The notes under the pieces: model-generated
What the model was told of the DNA's origin: nothing
Database searches by the model: none
Seen by the model: the letters and a program-made list of their open reading frames with translations, nothing else
Assembly: GCA_003184365.1 (NCBI GenBank)
Contig: NKYR01000075.1
Coordinates: forward strand, 124,398 to 188,397
Direction of reading: 5' to 3'
DNA length: 64,000 bases
From: Evernia prunastri
Lineage: Eukaryota > Ascomycota > Lecanoromycetes > Lecanorales > Parmeliaceae
Translations under genes and position numbers: made by a program
Shown: in pieces, positions 21,127 through 32,853 of the stretch
Position numbering within the stretch: the stretch's first letter is position 1
Layout of the letters: every line of letters starts with the position of its first letter

Positions 21127-22449
21127 TCACTTCGAGCTCTCGAATTCCGCCTCCAGCTCCTCGATATATTCGATGGTCTCCCGGACAACATCAGAGTCGT
21201 TCCCAAGGCATACCACTTCCTCTCCGAGTTCCAGCTGCGCAAACTTCAACGCTTCTTTGAAATTCCCTCGGCTCTTGAGACAGTCTACTGCATAGCGGTA
21301 CGGAGTCATCAGCTCCCCGTGCAATCCTTCCTCTTTGATGGTTTCTATAAGTTGCAGAATAGCCGTCAAAGGATCTTGCAGCCCTTGGCGCAACAACGCC
21401 TCGTCCGAATCGGTTTGGAACATGATGATCTGCTTATTGAGGGTCTCCATGGCGCAACGACGCGATTCGCTTGCTTGTCCAAAGACAGTTCCGACCTGAC
21501 ATGCTGGGCAGTTGCAATCAAAACTGTAGATGCGCAGCTCGTACTGGCGCTGGCGAAATGTACAAAATGGATTACCGTAGCAAATGGTCATCTCTTCGCC
21601 TTCGGGGATGTCAAGCATGCTATGTAGCCTTAACTCCTCGCGCCCTCCGCTCCAAGAGTAGTAGGCATTAGGGAGACAAGAGTGGTTGAACCGAGTTGCT
21701 GTCAAGAACATGGCTGCCTTGTCCCCAATATTGAAGCAGTTGGCTTCGAAAATACGCATGACATCGGTCATGTGGATATCGTCTGGACGATCGGGGCAGT
21801 AAAGTTGCATGTACTGCGTTCGTCTCTCAAGTGGCATACGCTCAAAGTCGCTGAGCACAGTCTTTGGAGTGTAAGGCTTGGTGACAATGAAAAATGGCTT
21901 ATCCATTAGAATGCGCTCTCCTCGACTGACGTTCCGACTAGCAAAAACCCCTTGACCTTTTCCAGGCGATGTTTTGACGACATAGGGCCCAATCGGATGC
22001 GGAGATTGGGAGGAGTGCATTGATTCTTCGTCATTGATGGGTAACAAGTCTTGGACGGCAGGGCTGGCTACAACTTCCACCATTGGAAGCTGACAATCGT
22101 ATCCTGCGGCGACCCACAGGTCCAGGGAGACATCTCCGTAAGCCTTTTCACACTCTGAGGGCAGTGTAGATCCGGTCACGGCTTTAGTCGGCACTTCTGA
22201 TAAAAGAATACCCCATAAGGTTGCCGGACCAGGAACCATTCCGGCCATCTCTTCTTTGGCTTGGCCAAGTACAAGATCTTTCGCACCGCAGACTCCACTT
22301 GTCATAGCGACTTCCGGGCTCACAACCCCACATTCAACGCTTCCCAGAGGACCATAGTCAGGCAATGTACCAAGGCTACCCTCGCAATGTAACCTACCAT
22401 ATGGATCAGATTCTTCGTCCCATTCCAAGTCCAAGTTCAACTGATCCAT
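21127..22449 (-). CDS. SET-domain protein (SMYD-like protein lysine methyltransferase)
   Basis: Single exon, 440 aa. The first 145 residues are acidic and apparently disordered. The SET domain starts near residue 150 (GPYVVKTSPGKGQGVFASRNVSRGE), with the hallmark RFNHSCLPNA near residue 255, then GEEMTICYGNPF and a post-SET cysteine cluster (FDCNCPACQVG). The C-terminal 100 residues are helical (SRGNFKEALKFAQLE), as in SMYD-type proteins. Fungal proteins of this set methylate histone or non-histone lysines; the substrate is not predictable here. No MYND finger interrupts the SET domain, unlike animal SMYDs. Confidence 0.9.
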   Translation of the reverse strand: MDQLNLDLEWDEESDPYGRLHCEGSLGTLPDYGPLGSVECGVVSPEVAMTSGVCGAKDLVLGQAKEEMAGMVPGPATLWGILLSEVPTKAVTGSTLPSECEKAYGDVSLDLWVAAGYDCQLPMVEVVASPAVQDLLPINDEESMHSSQSPHPIGPYVVKTSPGKGQGVFASRNVSRGERILMDKPFFIVTKPYTPKTVLSDFERMPLERRTQYMQLYCPDRPDDIHMTDVMRIFEANCFNIGDKAAMFLTATRFNHSCLPNAYYSWSGGREELRLHSMLDIPEGEEMTICYGNPFCTFRQRQYELRIYSFDCNCPACQVGTVFGQASESRRCAMETLNKQIIMFQTDSDEALLRQGLQDPLTAILQLIETIKEEGLHGELMTPYRYAVDCLKSRGNFKEALKFAQLELGEEVVCLGNDSDVVRETIEYIEELEAEFESSK

Positions 22450-24036
22450 CGTCTATCCGCGGAGTACCCGATGAGGCTAGAGGTGACACTATTCCATGTA
22501 GCGAATAAATGCAACAGATGCAATGATCCTAGTCTAGCAGTAGTGGACAGTCCAAAAGTCTTGATTTTTTCGGAGTACAAGGATATGCGGACCTCTAGAA
22601 GGGACTAATTGTTCGAATCTGGTACCGGTGAAGGTTTTATTTTTATGTAGGTGATAGTTGTGTAGAATAGAGAAGGTGAGAAGAAGGGTTAGCGGAGAGG
22701 TGGTGATAGATGAAATATCTATCAGAGCGTCGGAGACTGATGCTTCACAATCAGTCTATGGTTGCTAGATCGGCTTCACTTCTTTCGTTTAGCAAATGAC
22801 CAGTAAATGATTCAGGTGCAGGCTCGTCCACCGCAAGTGCAGACCCAACCGTTGAAATCTCGATGGTAGATTGCCAATCATAGAACGGTGTGAGGGTTGG
22901 AGTTTGCACTCTGGCAGCAGACCCCCTTCACAATCTGGACAGTGACAATCGGAGGAGTGACAGCTGGGAATGTGAGACGGAGAGTTTCGCGTAGTGATCT
23001 GACCCATGATGTAGCGCGCGCAAACATGGGCGCAGATATCCAAAAACCGGCTCGCTTTTTCGAGTGATATGACCTGAGCCCCTAGATAGCCTCTAGGGGT
23101 AAAAGAGTGAGTTGCAGTCGTCGAGGAGGATGGCGGCGTGCATGGTATACTGGTGATTGCCGGGGTCATACTGTTCGATCCCGTTTTTTGATCCCGATGC
23201 AAGATGACCACTTTCGCGGGCTGTATCCATACCCCGCTTATGGAAATGGCAAAGTTTAGACAGGGCAGGGACTGTTATATCTAGGTAGTGTCTGTAGTCC
23301 TCTGTTAGACAGTACGGTATGGCATGTTAAAGCTTGGATCTATCATGAGCCCATGGATCAATAGGATTGTGTTGTTAAAGATACGGAGAATGGATGAAGA
23401 AGGCATGATTATTGCGCCGTGGATCAGACCTTCAATCAAGTACCGTAGGTATTGTCTGTTGTTGTCTGAAGAAGCAGCATTTGGCTCTTTGGGCGCGCCC
23501 CCCGCGCCCCCACCTGTCTGTGCACGCTAGCGTCTTAAACTAGGGTTAGGGTCGGCACGAAGAAGGGACTCGAGTGGCTCGGGTGGCTTGCAGTCGAAGA
23601 GATTTTGAGCGACAGTGATACAATTATACATTGAATCTTGGCATTATAAAAGTATCTATTCCTCTCTGGGCTTTTACTTTGCTTCGTATCTCCTCGGCCT
23701 TTGCACACAATATTCAACATGTCGAGTTTACTACTATCCCGACGCAGTAGACGCAGCGGATATCATTTCCGACGAGATGATATCATCCTCAACTCTTGCC
23801 TGCCGTGCTTTTCAATTTTCTTTTCCAACCACTAGGACATCTACCTACCACTTGGACGTCTTGCACCTTAACAAACAGAGCAGAGCTTGACTCTCGATTA
23901 AAGGCATGAATCACCTACTTATAATATCAGCACCTCCCTTCATCCAACCTCTCCTCTGACCTCTCCCAATTCATCCTCATCTTTCCTACTCACTTCCCCA
24001 CTGCCTCATTGCCTCTTCCCCTTCTCCACCGCCATC
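22450..24036. other. Intergenic region upstream of SET and TRK genes
   Basis: Promoter space for two divergent genes (SET minus, TRK plus). One minus-strand ORF at 22789-23211 is listed separately. A TAGGGTTAGGGT stretch occurs at 23541-23552. The last 150 bp before 24037 are C/T-rich (CCTCTCC, TTCCCC), typical of a fungal promoter pyrimidine tract. Confidence 0.5.
22789..23211 (-). CDS. Doubtful small ORF with a His/Cys cluster
   Basis: 140 codons, or 126 from the Met at 23169. The only notable part is a cluster CHSSDCHCPDCEGGLLPEC at about residues 84-102, which could bind metal. No signal peptide, family pattern or neighbour supports it, and the remainder looks like random translation. 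Listed so that it can be tested. Confidence 0.2.
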   Translation of the reverse strand: MVILHRDQKTGSNSMTPAITSIPCTPPSSSTTATHSFTPRGYLGAQVISLEKASRFLDICAHVCARYIMGQITTRNSPSHIPSCHSSDCHCPDCEGGLLPECKLQPSHRSMIGNLPSRFQRLGLHLRWTSLHLNHLLVIC

Positions 24037-26258
24037 ATGGGACATATCGATACCACCCTCTCCTACCTGAAACGACATGGTTGGTTCCAGATGAACTTCT
24101 ACCGCCTTCACGTCATCTACTTCCTTCTCACAATCATCATCTCCTCAGTCATCATGTACGGCAGCGGCGTCAATGGCAATAGTGGTAATGCCGAAGCTCT
24201 CTTCAGGCTTCGCTATATCGACGCCATCTTCCTTTGTACAAGTGCCATGACTAACACGGGTTTGAATACGGTCAATCTGAGCGACGTTACTGGATTTCAG
24301 CAGTCCACCCTTTGTGTCCTCATTCTCCTTGGCAACGTAACGGTCGTGGCGAATGCCATCACCTGGGTAAGGCGCTATCACTTTCGGAAGTATATGAAGG
24401 ATTTCCTCAAACGTTCCAAGGCTGCCAGGGATATGGTGAATGAAATCGATAGAGAGGAGAGCGGCAAAGGGGCTTCTTTGATCAACGCTCTTAGTCCCTC
24501 CATTGCTTCCGGCACCCGACGTCGACCCCAAGGTGGTGACAGGCAAGATACCCGATCCAGCACCAATCAGAAGCGCTATAGTCACCACGAGACCGGCCAT
24601 GGTGGATTTCCATATCCATGGGAGTGGAAGGTAAGTAGGAAATTCGGGTCAAAGTTCGCCGCGCCTGCCTATCCAGTACAACGACGACCGCACAACTACC
24701 TCTCATTTCAACCATCGTTTGACCAAAAAGCATGACCTCCCACCGAAACGTACAATCCAAAGCTGACAAATACTAGGGTCGTTTCCGATCCCTCGGTGAG
24801 CGAGAGGCCGAGGAGCTTGGTGGTGTAGAGTACCGAGCCTTAGGGGTCCTGATGTGGCTGTTACCTGCCTACATCTTCTTCTGGCTTGCTTTGGCCATGG
24901 TGATAATGATCTCATGGAGCTATAAGGATAATGTTGCTAATATCGTCCGATATCAACAACCCGGAAACCTTAGCCCTGGCTGGTAGGTAGCCAGCTAGCA
25001 AAGCGGAAGTCTTACGGCTATGCTGACTTTGCCAGGTGGGCCTCGTTCTTAGTTGTCTCAGGCTACGGCAACTGCGGACTCGACCTGTTGAACCAAAACA
25101 TGATCCGTAGGTAGTCGTCTGTTGAGCTGAGAGTTGCAGCTGCTAACACCATCTCAGCGTTCCAAGGATTCTATCTCGCGTTAATCGTCATTGGTGCTGC
25201 AAAATTGGCAGGAAATACGTTCTTCCCAAGCTTCCTGCGTCTCACTATATGGACCATAGCCAAAATAGTTCCTAAGCATTCAAAGTTGCACCACAGTCTC
25301 GCATTTCTTCTACACCATCCCCGCCGATGCTTTATTCTCCTCTTCCCGTCCATCAACACATGGTACCTCACCGCCATCCAAGCTTCACTCCATCTCTTGC
25401 TTTGGATTTTCTGGTTTCTTCTCCAGATCGATTACCCCACCATCACAAGTATACCGCCGGGGAATCGGACAATCTCAGGTCTCTTCCAAGCACTTGGCGT
25501 ACGCACAGCTGGCATGTACATAATCAATATGAGCGAAATCGCCCCGGCGCTTTTGGTGCTATACACAGGCGCTATGTATATATCGGGCCTTCCGATCATC
25601 ATCTCGATCAGGTCGACAAACGTGTATGAAGAAAGATCGCTTGGTATATCGAAACCAGAGAAAGAGGACGAAGAGAATAATTCTGAGGGATCCTACATTG
25701 GCGTAAGTATGACCATCCCGTTCGCAGAGCACCCACTGAATTTGTCAGACACACTTCCAAAAACAACTTGCATCAGACGCCTGGTGGGTCTTCATCGCCT
25801 TCTTCCTTATATGTATCGTAGAACGAGACGCACTCTCGATACCATCTCCAGGCTTCGATCTATACGCCGTCTTCTTTGACACCATCTCCGCATTCGGTAC
25901 CGTCGGTCTAAGCACAGGAGTCCCTTATGACACGTATTCTTTCTGTGGAGCATGGCATACTCTGAGCAAGCTCATCTTAATCGTCGTTATGCTAAGAGGC
26001 CGCCACAGAGGATTGCCCATGGCCATCGATCGAGCCGTACTTCTGCCGGGCCAAGAATTGATGGAGAGGATGGACAAGGAGTACAACGGCAACGGAGATG
26101 AGAAACATCGCGCTCAAGAGGAAGAAGAAATCCGTAGAGAGGAAACGGGCAGCCAAGCAGAGAATAAAGAGGAAGGCCAGGATCCAGCAGAGACTCGGGA
26201 GACGAAGGAGAAGATGCATCAGGACCCAAACGAGGAGGCTAACGCCCAGACCGCTTGA
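24037..26258 (+). CDS. Potassium transporter, TRK/Ktr/HKT superfamily
   Basis: Five exons: 24037-24630, 24777-24982, 25036-25106, 25158-25702, 25749-26258; 1926 nt, 641 aa. All four P-loop filter glycines are visible in order: SAMTNTGLN, GYGNCGLDL, VRTAGM and FGTVGLSTG. Each is flanked by hydrophobic segments, giving the eight-helix, four-repeat TRK layout in the plasma membrane. The cytosolic loop after the first repeat (about residues 125-205) is basic and Ser-rich but far shorter than in yeast Trk1. The C-terminal tail of about 65 residues is strongly charged (EEEEIRREE, QDPAETRETKEK). The role is potassium uptake coupled to membrane potential or sodium. The intron boundaries give in-frame, family-consistent joins throughout. 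Confidence 0.93.
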
Positions 26259-27189
26259 GTATGGCTTGGAAGTCGTGGAGTCAATGTGTATTACGGACCG
26301 TTTTTTCGCTGCTCAGAAGGCCAGATCCTCGGATTCCAGAGCAGTAATTGAGTCTAGAGTGTCCCCAGTGACAGTGTCTGATCTGACGACTTGAGAGTGT
26401 ATCGGTGCTCGACCGATTGTAAAGAGTGTCGACGAGGAATACCTAGATGGGCCGTCCATAACGTACGCAGGGAGAAAACACAAATAGCTTCTTGGATAGG
26501 ATCGGTTCTCCATTTGATCAATAGGTCATGCCAACGACCAACGAATCAGACTTTTCGAGTGTGCTCTTATCTAGTGCCTTTTAGTTCTCTACCAATACCT
26601 TACATTCGCCGCACTCCCATTCATTTCATCCTTCAAAGTCACTTGATCCCAGTTGTCCGTCTTTTCCCTTCGTGTTCTTTTTTCTGTGGTTTTGGAATTA
26701 ATGGCTTCTAACAGTCTCTCATCCAAACCATTTCGCAGCGACGCAGATGATGCTATTGTCATAAGAAACGACTCAGACTTACTGACAGAGGTCATACCCT
26801 ATCGCTGCATAGCATAGCAACCAAGAAACAATGGAACAGCTTCAAAACAATCCGCAAAAAGTCGCACTTCTTAGCTATCAGCCAGCCTACCTGTATGCTT
26901 ACCTACCAACGAATCTAAGTCGCTAGATCAGAACCTAGGCAAAAACACAGACCCACACACACGCACAAATCAGCCGGTATCGGAAACCACCATTTCATAT
27001 ATTCATGGATCATAAAACCAACCACTGGAATCTCGCGTTAAGCAAAAACACATTACATTTATTTCCCCAAAAGGGAAAACGAGCAAAAAGGCAATACAAA
27101 ACACATAAGAATAACAAACCCCCTAGTCAGTCACCTACCTTCCTACCCAGCCCGTATTCACCCAACCTACCTGTCTACCCGAACCCGAC
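26259..27189. other. Intergenic region between convergent genes
   Basis: Lies between the stops of TRK and the basic N-myristoylation-site gene. No motif-bearing ORF. The part 26930-27130 is A-rich on the plus strand. Confidence 0.5.
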
Positions 27190-28028
27190 TCACCAAACCG
27201 GCGGCTTCAGACCCATATCCCTCGACCGGTGCCACTTACCGTCCGCCAGCACCAGCACCCACCACTCGCCGTGCTTGTCCTGCCGCGTACCGCCGAAGCG
27301 CGGTTGCGGCTTCTTACCTTTGGGTGTTGGTGCCGGTGCTGCTTTGTGTGATTGTTTCGATTGGCGCATGTTGAGTTGAAAAGGGGACATGGGCGGGATG
27401 GGGGGTACTGTTTTTTTGGTTTGTTTGTTAGCTTTTCAATACACTTTCTGTGAGGGTCTGGATTTTTCGGGTGTTTGGTTTGTTGGTTTGTTGGTTGGTT
27501 GGTCTTTCTGTTTGGAGATTGGTAAGGGAGGCAAGTAAAGAAAAATGCAGGGAGGGAGGCGAATGAAAAAAAATACTCACAAACGCGACCCCTAACCGTC
27601 TCCCTCGGCGCCGGCACGTTCTTCCTCTTCTTCGCGCTCGCAGGCGCTCCGATGTCATTCAGCGGCTTGAACTGATACGGCGCCTTCTTCTTCTGCTGCC
27701 GCTGCTGCTGTTTCGGCTTCGGTCTCGACACCTGCGCCGCCAAGGGCGCCGGCACCGCCGCCGTTCTACCGCGTCCCCGGTACGCCGCCTCGGGCTTCTG
27801 CGGCCGCTGCTGCTCGGGGGGGAAGAAGTGCCGGTACCGGTCCGCGATTTCTTGCTCGTGGGTCCGGCGCGTCACGGCGGGGTGGTGGGGCAGGGGCCGG
27901 AAGGGCATGGGCTCGAGGCTCTGGTAGGAGAGCGGCGTGTGCTGGGGGACGGGGCGGGAGATGGAGGATTTGGCGGGCTTCTTCTTCTTGCCCGTGGCTT
28001 TCAAGGGTTTCGAGGAGGATGAACCCAT
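27190..28028 (-). CDS. Basic low-complexity protein with N-myristoylation signal
   Basis: Two exons, 28028-27581 and 27407-27190, across a 173-bp intron; 666 nt, 221 aa. The N-terminus MGSSSSKPLK fits the N-myristoyltransferase consensus (Gly2, Ser at position 6), followed by a Lys-rich patch (TGKKKKPAKS) that could add electrostatic membrane binding. The middle is Pro/Gln/Arg-rich and disordered (QQQRQQKKK). The C-terminal exon is more ordered: RFGGTRQDKHGEWWVLVLADGKWHRSRDMG, a short beta-rich module conserved enough to suggest a real domain. Function unknown; attachment to a membrane inner face is inferred. The splice join was chosen because it restores this C-terminal module in frame. Confidence 0.7.
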
Positions 28029-28572
28029 TTTTTTCGTGTGTGTGGTGTTGGTGTGGATTTGGATTGGGGGTAAAGCGGGTTTTTGGATATCTGTGTGCTG
28101 TGAGCGTAGATAGATGGGTATTGATGGGACGTGACTCTATCTGGATGGAGAGGGAAGCTTTGAATAGGACAAACGGGGGATCTTGAGATAGATACGCTGA
28201 ATTCGAGGAAACCCTTGCGATCGTGCATTGTTGTATGCGCCGGTCAACGCGTCTTTGTCGAAGTCTCTTTGTCCTATGAACCGTGGAGGATGATGCTCGC
28301 TTTGATGGTGAGTCGGCGCCTTTGTCGTTCTTTTGTCGACGACCTCAATGCTCTTCTGTAGTCATCTGATGGACCAGAGATTTCCTCTTTGAATTGGCAT
28401 GAAGAGAATCGAAAACCGCGGTAAAAGGAAATGGCTTGATGCCGTAAGTGACTATTTTACAAGCTGAGGAAAAAAGCTATGTACAGTGGGTATCAATATA
28501 AACAGAGCGGAAAGTGTGCCAACCTTGCGACATCTATAGATACATCCATTACTTCATTCGCCCATCATCTGC
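28029..28572. other. Intergenic region
   Basis: Upstream of the myristoylation-signal gene and downstream of the MFS gene (both minus strand). Nothing recognised beyond the presumed promoter; T-tracts lie directly upstream of 28028. Confidence 0.5.
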
Positions 28573-30395
28573 TCACGCTTCAGCCATCTTTTCATTTTCA
28601 ACACCAATTTTATCCTTCTCAATGCTACCTTCCCCGTTCTCAACCTCACCGGCTTGCTTCTTCGACGGCTTGATGCTTTTCCATTCGATGCAAAGAGCTC
28701 CAATGATGGAAAGGCATGACATTGCCAGTACAACGGTGAATGTCTTACATAGAGCTCCGTTGTAAGCAACAAGCACCCCACGAAGATTGGATGGATCCAC
28801 AACGTGTCTTATGTCGGTGGCACCTGTGTTAACAACAACAGCAGGACTGATACCAGCAACGTTCTGCAATCCTTTGACCAATCGATTGGTGAAAACGCTT
28901 TGTCCAACCGAGACAAAGACGGCGCCACCCAGCTGCTGGCAGAACATGACTAGAGCGATACCGATCGGGGCATCCTTTCTAGAAAGAACAGCTTGGACAG
29001 CTAGAGAAGCCTGTTGCATGCCAATACCCAAGCCAAAGCCGAACACAACTTGGTATCCAATCCATTTCGGGTGCATAGTGTCGGGTGTCCATGTAGTGAT
29101 GAGACCGGCGCCAATGGACATGATGACACCATTGGCGATCATGAATGGCGTATAGTATCCAACTTTGGCGACTAGGAAGCCAGCAGAGATACTCGAAACG
29201 ACAAGGGAGAGCAGTAAGGGAAGAGTGTCAATGCCTGACTTGATGGCACTAACATCTTTGATAGCCTGGAACCAAATTGGAATGTAGTAGACCAGGGTCA
29301 TCATCGCTGAGCCGACACAGAATTGTGACCACATCGCAGCGGCGATACTTCGTTGGGTGACAATGCGCGGAGGAACGGTGGCAGTCTCTTTCTTCCAGAT
29401 CTGAATGCCGATAAAAACCGATATGCAGATGGCAGAGAGGACTAGTAAGGCAATGATGCGTCCATTGCCCCAAGCGTAGGTTGACCCACCCCATTGCAGA
29501 GCCAATAAAAGGCAAACAATACCCGAGATGAAGAAGACGGTCCCAATAGGGTCAAGCTGAGAGACCTGCTGTCTCCAAGGCGTACCGGCTTTCTTGGCTT
29601 TTGGTATATGAAGGATAAGCATCAAGACGATTATGGCAACGCCGCCAACGGGAAGATTGATGTAGAAGCACCATCTCCAAGACACTTTTGTTGTGAAGAC
29701 TCCACCCAGTAGAGGCCCGACGACAGAGGAGATACCAAAGACTGCACCCATCATTCCTTGTAATATTGATCGTTTGTGAAGGGGCACGAGGTTCATCATG
29801 ATGACGATTGCTCCAGAGAAGATTCCCGATGAGCCAGTACCAGCTACCGCGCGTCCGACGATGAAGGCAGTGGAGTTGGGCGCAGCCCCACACAACAGAG
29901 ACCCGACTTCGAAGAGGCAGATGGCGCAAAGGAAGACCCATTTGGGGTTGTAGAAAGTGTAGATCCGACCCATGATGAGTTGGAAAGAGCATGCAGTGAG
30001 CATGTAGGCGCTGGCGTACCAGCCAACGTCGTCAAGGGAGTGGAATTCATCCGTGATTGTAGGGATAGCGGTTGCAATGATTGTGCGATCCTATACTCTT
30101 GTTAGTCATATCTATGCAGAGGCGGACTGGAGAAAGGGTTATATACCAGAGCAACGAGGAAGAACGCAAGGTAGAGGGCGATGACACTGGGAATGAGCTT
30201 CTTGAGGGTGGGGTATTCCGGTTCTGCCTCTGACTGGTTCGTCTTTGCATGGGTGAGCTCTTCATCAGCCTCGATTCGCGACTTTTGTATGTTTTCTGTC
30301 ATTGTCTCGGGATTTCCAGTGGGTGGTATAGAAGAGTCGACGGATAAGGTATCGATCGTCTTCTCCGATTCCCTGTCGTCCTTTCCTTCAGCCAT
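28573..30395 (-). CDS. MFS transporter, DHA2 (14-TMS) drug:H+ antiporter type
   Basis: Two exons, 30395-30147 and 30090-28573; 1767 nt, 588 aa. A hydrophilic acidic N-terminus of about 65 residues is followed by TM1 with motif D1 (LDRTIIATAIP), motif A-like MGRIYTFYNPKW, motif C (GPLLGG) and SWRWCFYINLPVGG, all diagnostic of the fungal DHA2 family. Fourteen hydrophobic segments fit by eye. The C-terminus is charged (KDKIGVENEKMAE). Members export toxins, antifungals or self-made metabolites by proton antiport. It sits among unrelated genes: the halogenase is 21 kb and the terpene cyclase 18 kb away, so no cargo is implied. Confidence 0.93.
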
Positions 30396-30574
30396 TTTCA
30401 GGAATATAGGATCTGAATGAGTGAGGAAGAGGTTGAGGTAGGGTTTGCTTGTTGCCTTTTATTGACGAGGAGGGAGTGCGAGAGTAGACTCGAGTGAGGG
30501 TAGGCTGGACCGAGTTGATGCCGGTTGAGAGTAATGATTGAGTGTGAGGCATGACGGAGAGGAAGGCGAATAGG

Positions 30575-30582
30575 TATATATA
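30575..30582 (-). promoter_or_regulatory. TATATATA element upstream of the MFS gene
   Basis: Self-complementary TATATATA about 180 bp upstream of the ATG at 30395. A TATA-box role is plausible, with a longer than usual 5' UTR. Confidence 0.35.
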
Positions 30583-31983
30583 TCCTCTTAAAGTCGGATA
30601 GGAAGGTGGACCGACACCGTGAAGGTTGGGGCGAAGGAAGTATCGGTATGCCCGTTGTCATATTTGCTGCAAGTAGTAAGTTAACGCTCATAGCTTCAAG
30701 CGACGGATTTTCGGATATTTTCAAGAGTCCGAAACAAGCAATAAGTGTCTCGTACTCGTAGTCTAGTGCCAAGACGCTAAATGGCGGGAAACGCCGGCCC
30801 CTCGGCTTCAGATGAACTTTTCAAGTCCGTATCCGTGCAGTCAGATAGAGATAGGGAAAGAGAGAGAGAAATGGAGAGCCAACGTCAAAGTTAGTATTCA
30901 AACCCTTTTCGTCCTCCTTAGCTCAAACTTCAACGGGTGTCTGATGGTTGGCATGGGAGCATTGATGAGGTAAATCATGGAGCTCCGTAGGGAAACCACA
31001 TACTTCCGACAAAGTTAATCTACTTCAAGTGTACAAACAAGTGATAGGTAAGGGTATCAAACGGAAGCTCATCTTTGGACGTTAAAGAATTTCAAAATGT
31101 ATGAGCTCACGGAAGAGTGTATTCAAAGTCTCATCTCCCTAGCAGCTCTAAACAAGCATTGTGCATATCCAAGGCTCGATCAACACCAAAAGCTTTCTGT
31201 CAATCCACCCCGTTATCATGATGCGGTGAAGCGCTACACTAAGTCAGGCTTTCTATTCTAGGGTACTCTGACAACTCTCGCTTTTGATACATTGTGACTT
31301 CTATTTGTTCCTCTGGACGTGAGAATTACCGGAACAGAGGAACTATCTTCAGCAGCGTTGATTCGGTCCGCCTCGCAATTGTCATCAATCAAGCTGTTGG
31401 TGGTAAGAGCAGCGAGCGCCCTCGCAACAGCACTTAAGCGAGGAGTCTTCGCATCGGCTTTGTAACTAAACAACAGACAACCTTTACGCAGAGTCCAAAA
31501 GCTATATCTGGATGTGGGCAGACCCGAATGGCAAGAGACGATTATCAAGCCACTTTATTTAGTGCATAAATATAAATCAACGACCGGTTTTGGGCTTTTC
31601 CCGAAGAGCGACGAACCAGACTGTAGCGATTTACGACTTCTCTGCCCTCACTGTCACCATCCTTCCCAAAGACCCTATCAAGAGTGGATACGTCATGTAC
31701 ATGCAAGTAGACCCCAGCAGCCTGCCGACCAACAGCATAGAATTAACGCCATCTTGCAAGTCAAGCGCATGAATAGCAACAAGGCTCTCGGCCTGAAAAG
31801 GAATCGACGAAAAACAACGAACGGTGAAGTGTGGACTGGACGCGCCCCCGAGGCCAGGACATAGAGTAGGTGCACGAAGAGGGTGAACAGATCGAAGTTG
31901 AGCTGGGGGCATACAGGGGATGGGTTTGCATATGATACGCCTGGGTAGGCGGTGGTGAATTATGTCGATTTCTTGGTCGTAGG

Positions 31984-32175
31984 GTGCGGCGTGTGAGTGG
32001 ATTCTACAGCCTGCGACGAATGAGACATGACCCGTGGATTGATCGGAGAGGAAAAAGGAATAGGTGTAAGGTGTGTAAGTGGAGTCTAGAGTAGGCGATG
32101 AAGGAGATATGACCCGTGGATCTATCGGAGAGAGGAAAGGGATCGCTGTAAGATTTGTGATTGAGGAAATTTTCC
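31984..32175. repeat. Imperfect tandem duplication, about 82-bp unit
   Basis: Two copies of a unit containing ATGACCCGTGGAT(T/C)(G/T)ATCGGAGAG, starting near 31984 and 32066; the shared GACCCGTGGA is at 32029 and 32111. The second copy is shorter and has diverged at roughly one base in five. No gene is associated. Confidence 0.7.
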
Positions 32176-32853
32176 CCGGCTGGATCGAGGGGGGAACTCG
32201 CGATTCCTGCGGGTCAAGGATCTTCGTCGCCGCATCTGATCGACGTTCTTTTGTAAAAAAAAGATTGCGTCCACGGAGACGCAAATGAATGGATATGCAA
32301 AGTAAGTGGGCAATTTGAGGTTTCACATCCACAAAGCCTGATACTGAAAGCACGGAACGACACAACGATTGAATACTCATGATACCCTCCGCCTAGATCC
32401 ATCACTGAAGTCAAGTTGGACTAGGGCGTAGAGGACTGGCTATGAACGTGTAGCTAACTCCTGGATGGTGCACAACATCGGGAGAGCTTTGAGAAGAACG
32501 TACTACTGCCTCCACTCTACTCACCGTTCATTGCAAGAGCCGTTCTGGCAAGGACAGCGCGTGAAAACCTGCTCGAATCCCGCATGAGCACAGGTCATGT
32601 ACACTAGACTTAAAGCAGTGAAGCATGGGTAATGGCAGTCTATGACTGTGCAGTTTTTGATCTGCTGATATGTACGAGCTATGCGACCGTGAACTAACCG
32701 CCAGATGCAGAGCTGAAGGTATAAAGGTAAGGAGGAGCGACATCGATGCCATATCTTCATCATCCATAAGTCGTGTCAGTATCCTTCCGAGGCGTTCGTA
32801 CTTGCGGCAACATGCAAGGCTCGTTTTCTATCCGTCCGACCTCTGCCTTCTCT

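Larger units (their letters stand above)
30396..32853. other. Long intergenic region, no gene recognised
   Basis: About 2.4 kb. The longest ORF (31631-32380, minus, 249 codons) is Ser/Pro/His-rich, has no domain pattern and overlaps a tandem duplication, so I treat it as chance. The first 400 bp are the promoter region of the MFS gene. Confidence 0.45.

Noticed and set aside
22600..22640. GTTCGAATC resembling a tRNA T-arm
   Set aside because: No matching A-box, anticodon stem or acceptor pairing in the flanking 80 bases.
31631..32380. 249-codon minus-strand ORF
   Set aside because: Ser/Pro/His-rich, no motif, and it runs across an 82-bp tandem duplication; most likely a chance open frame.
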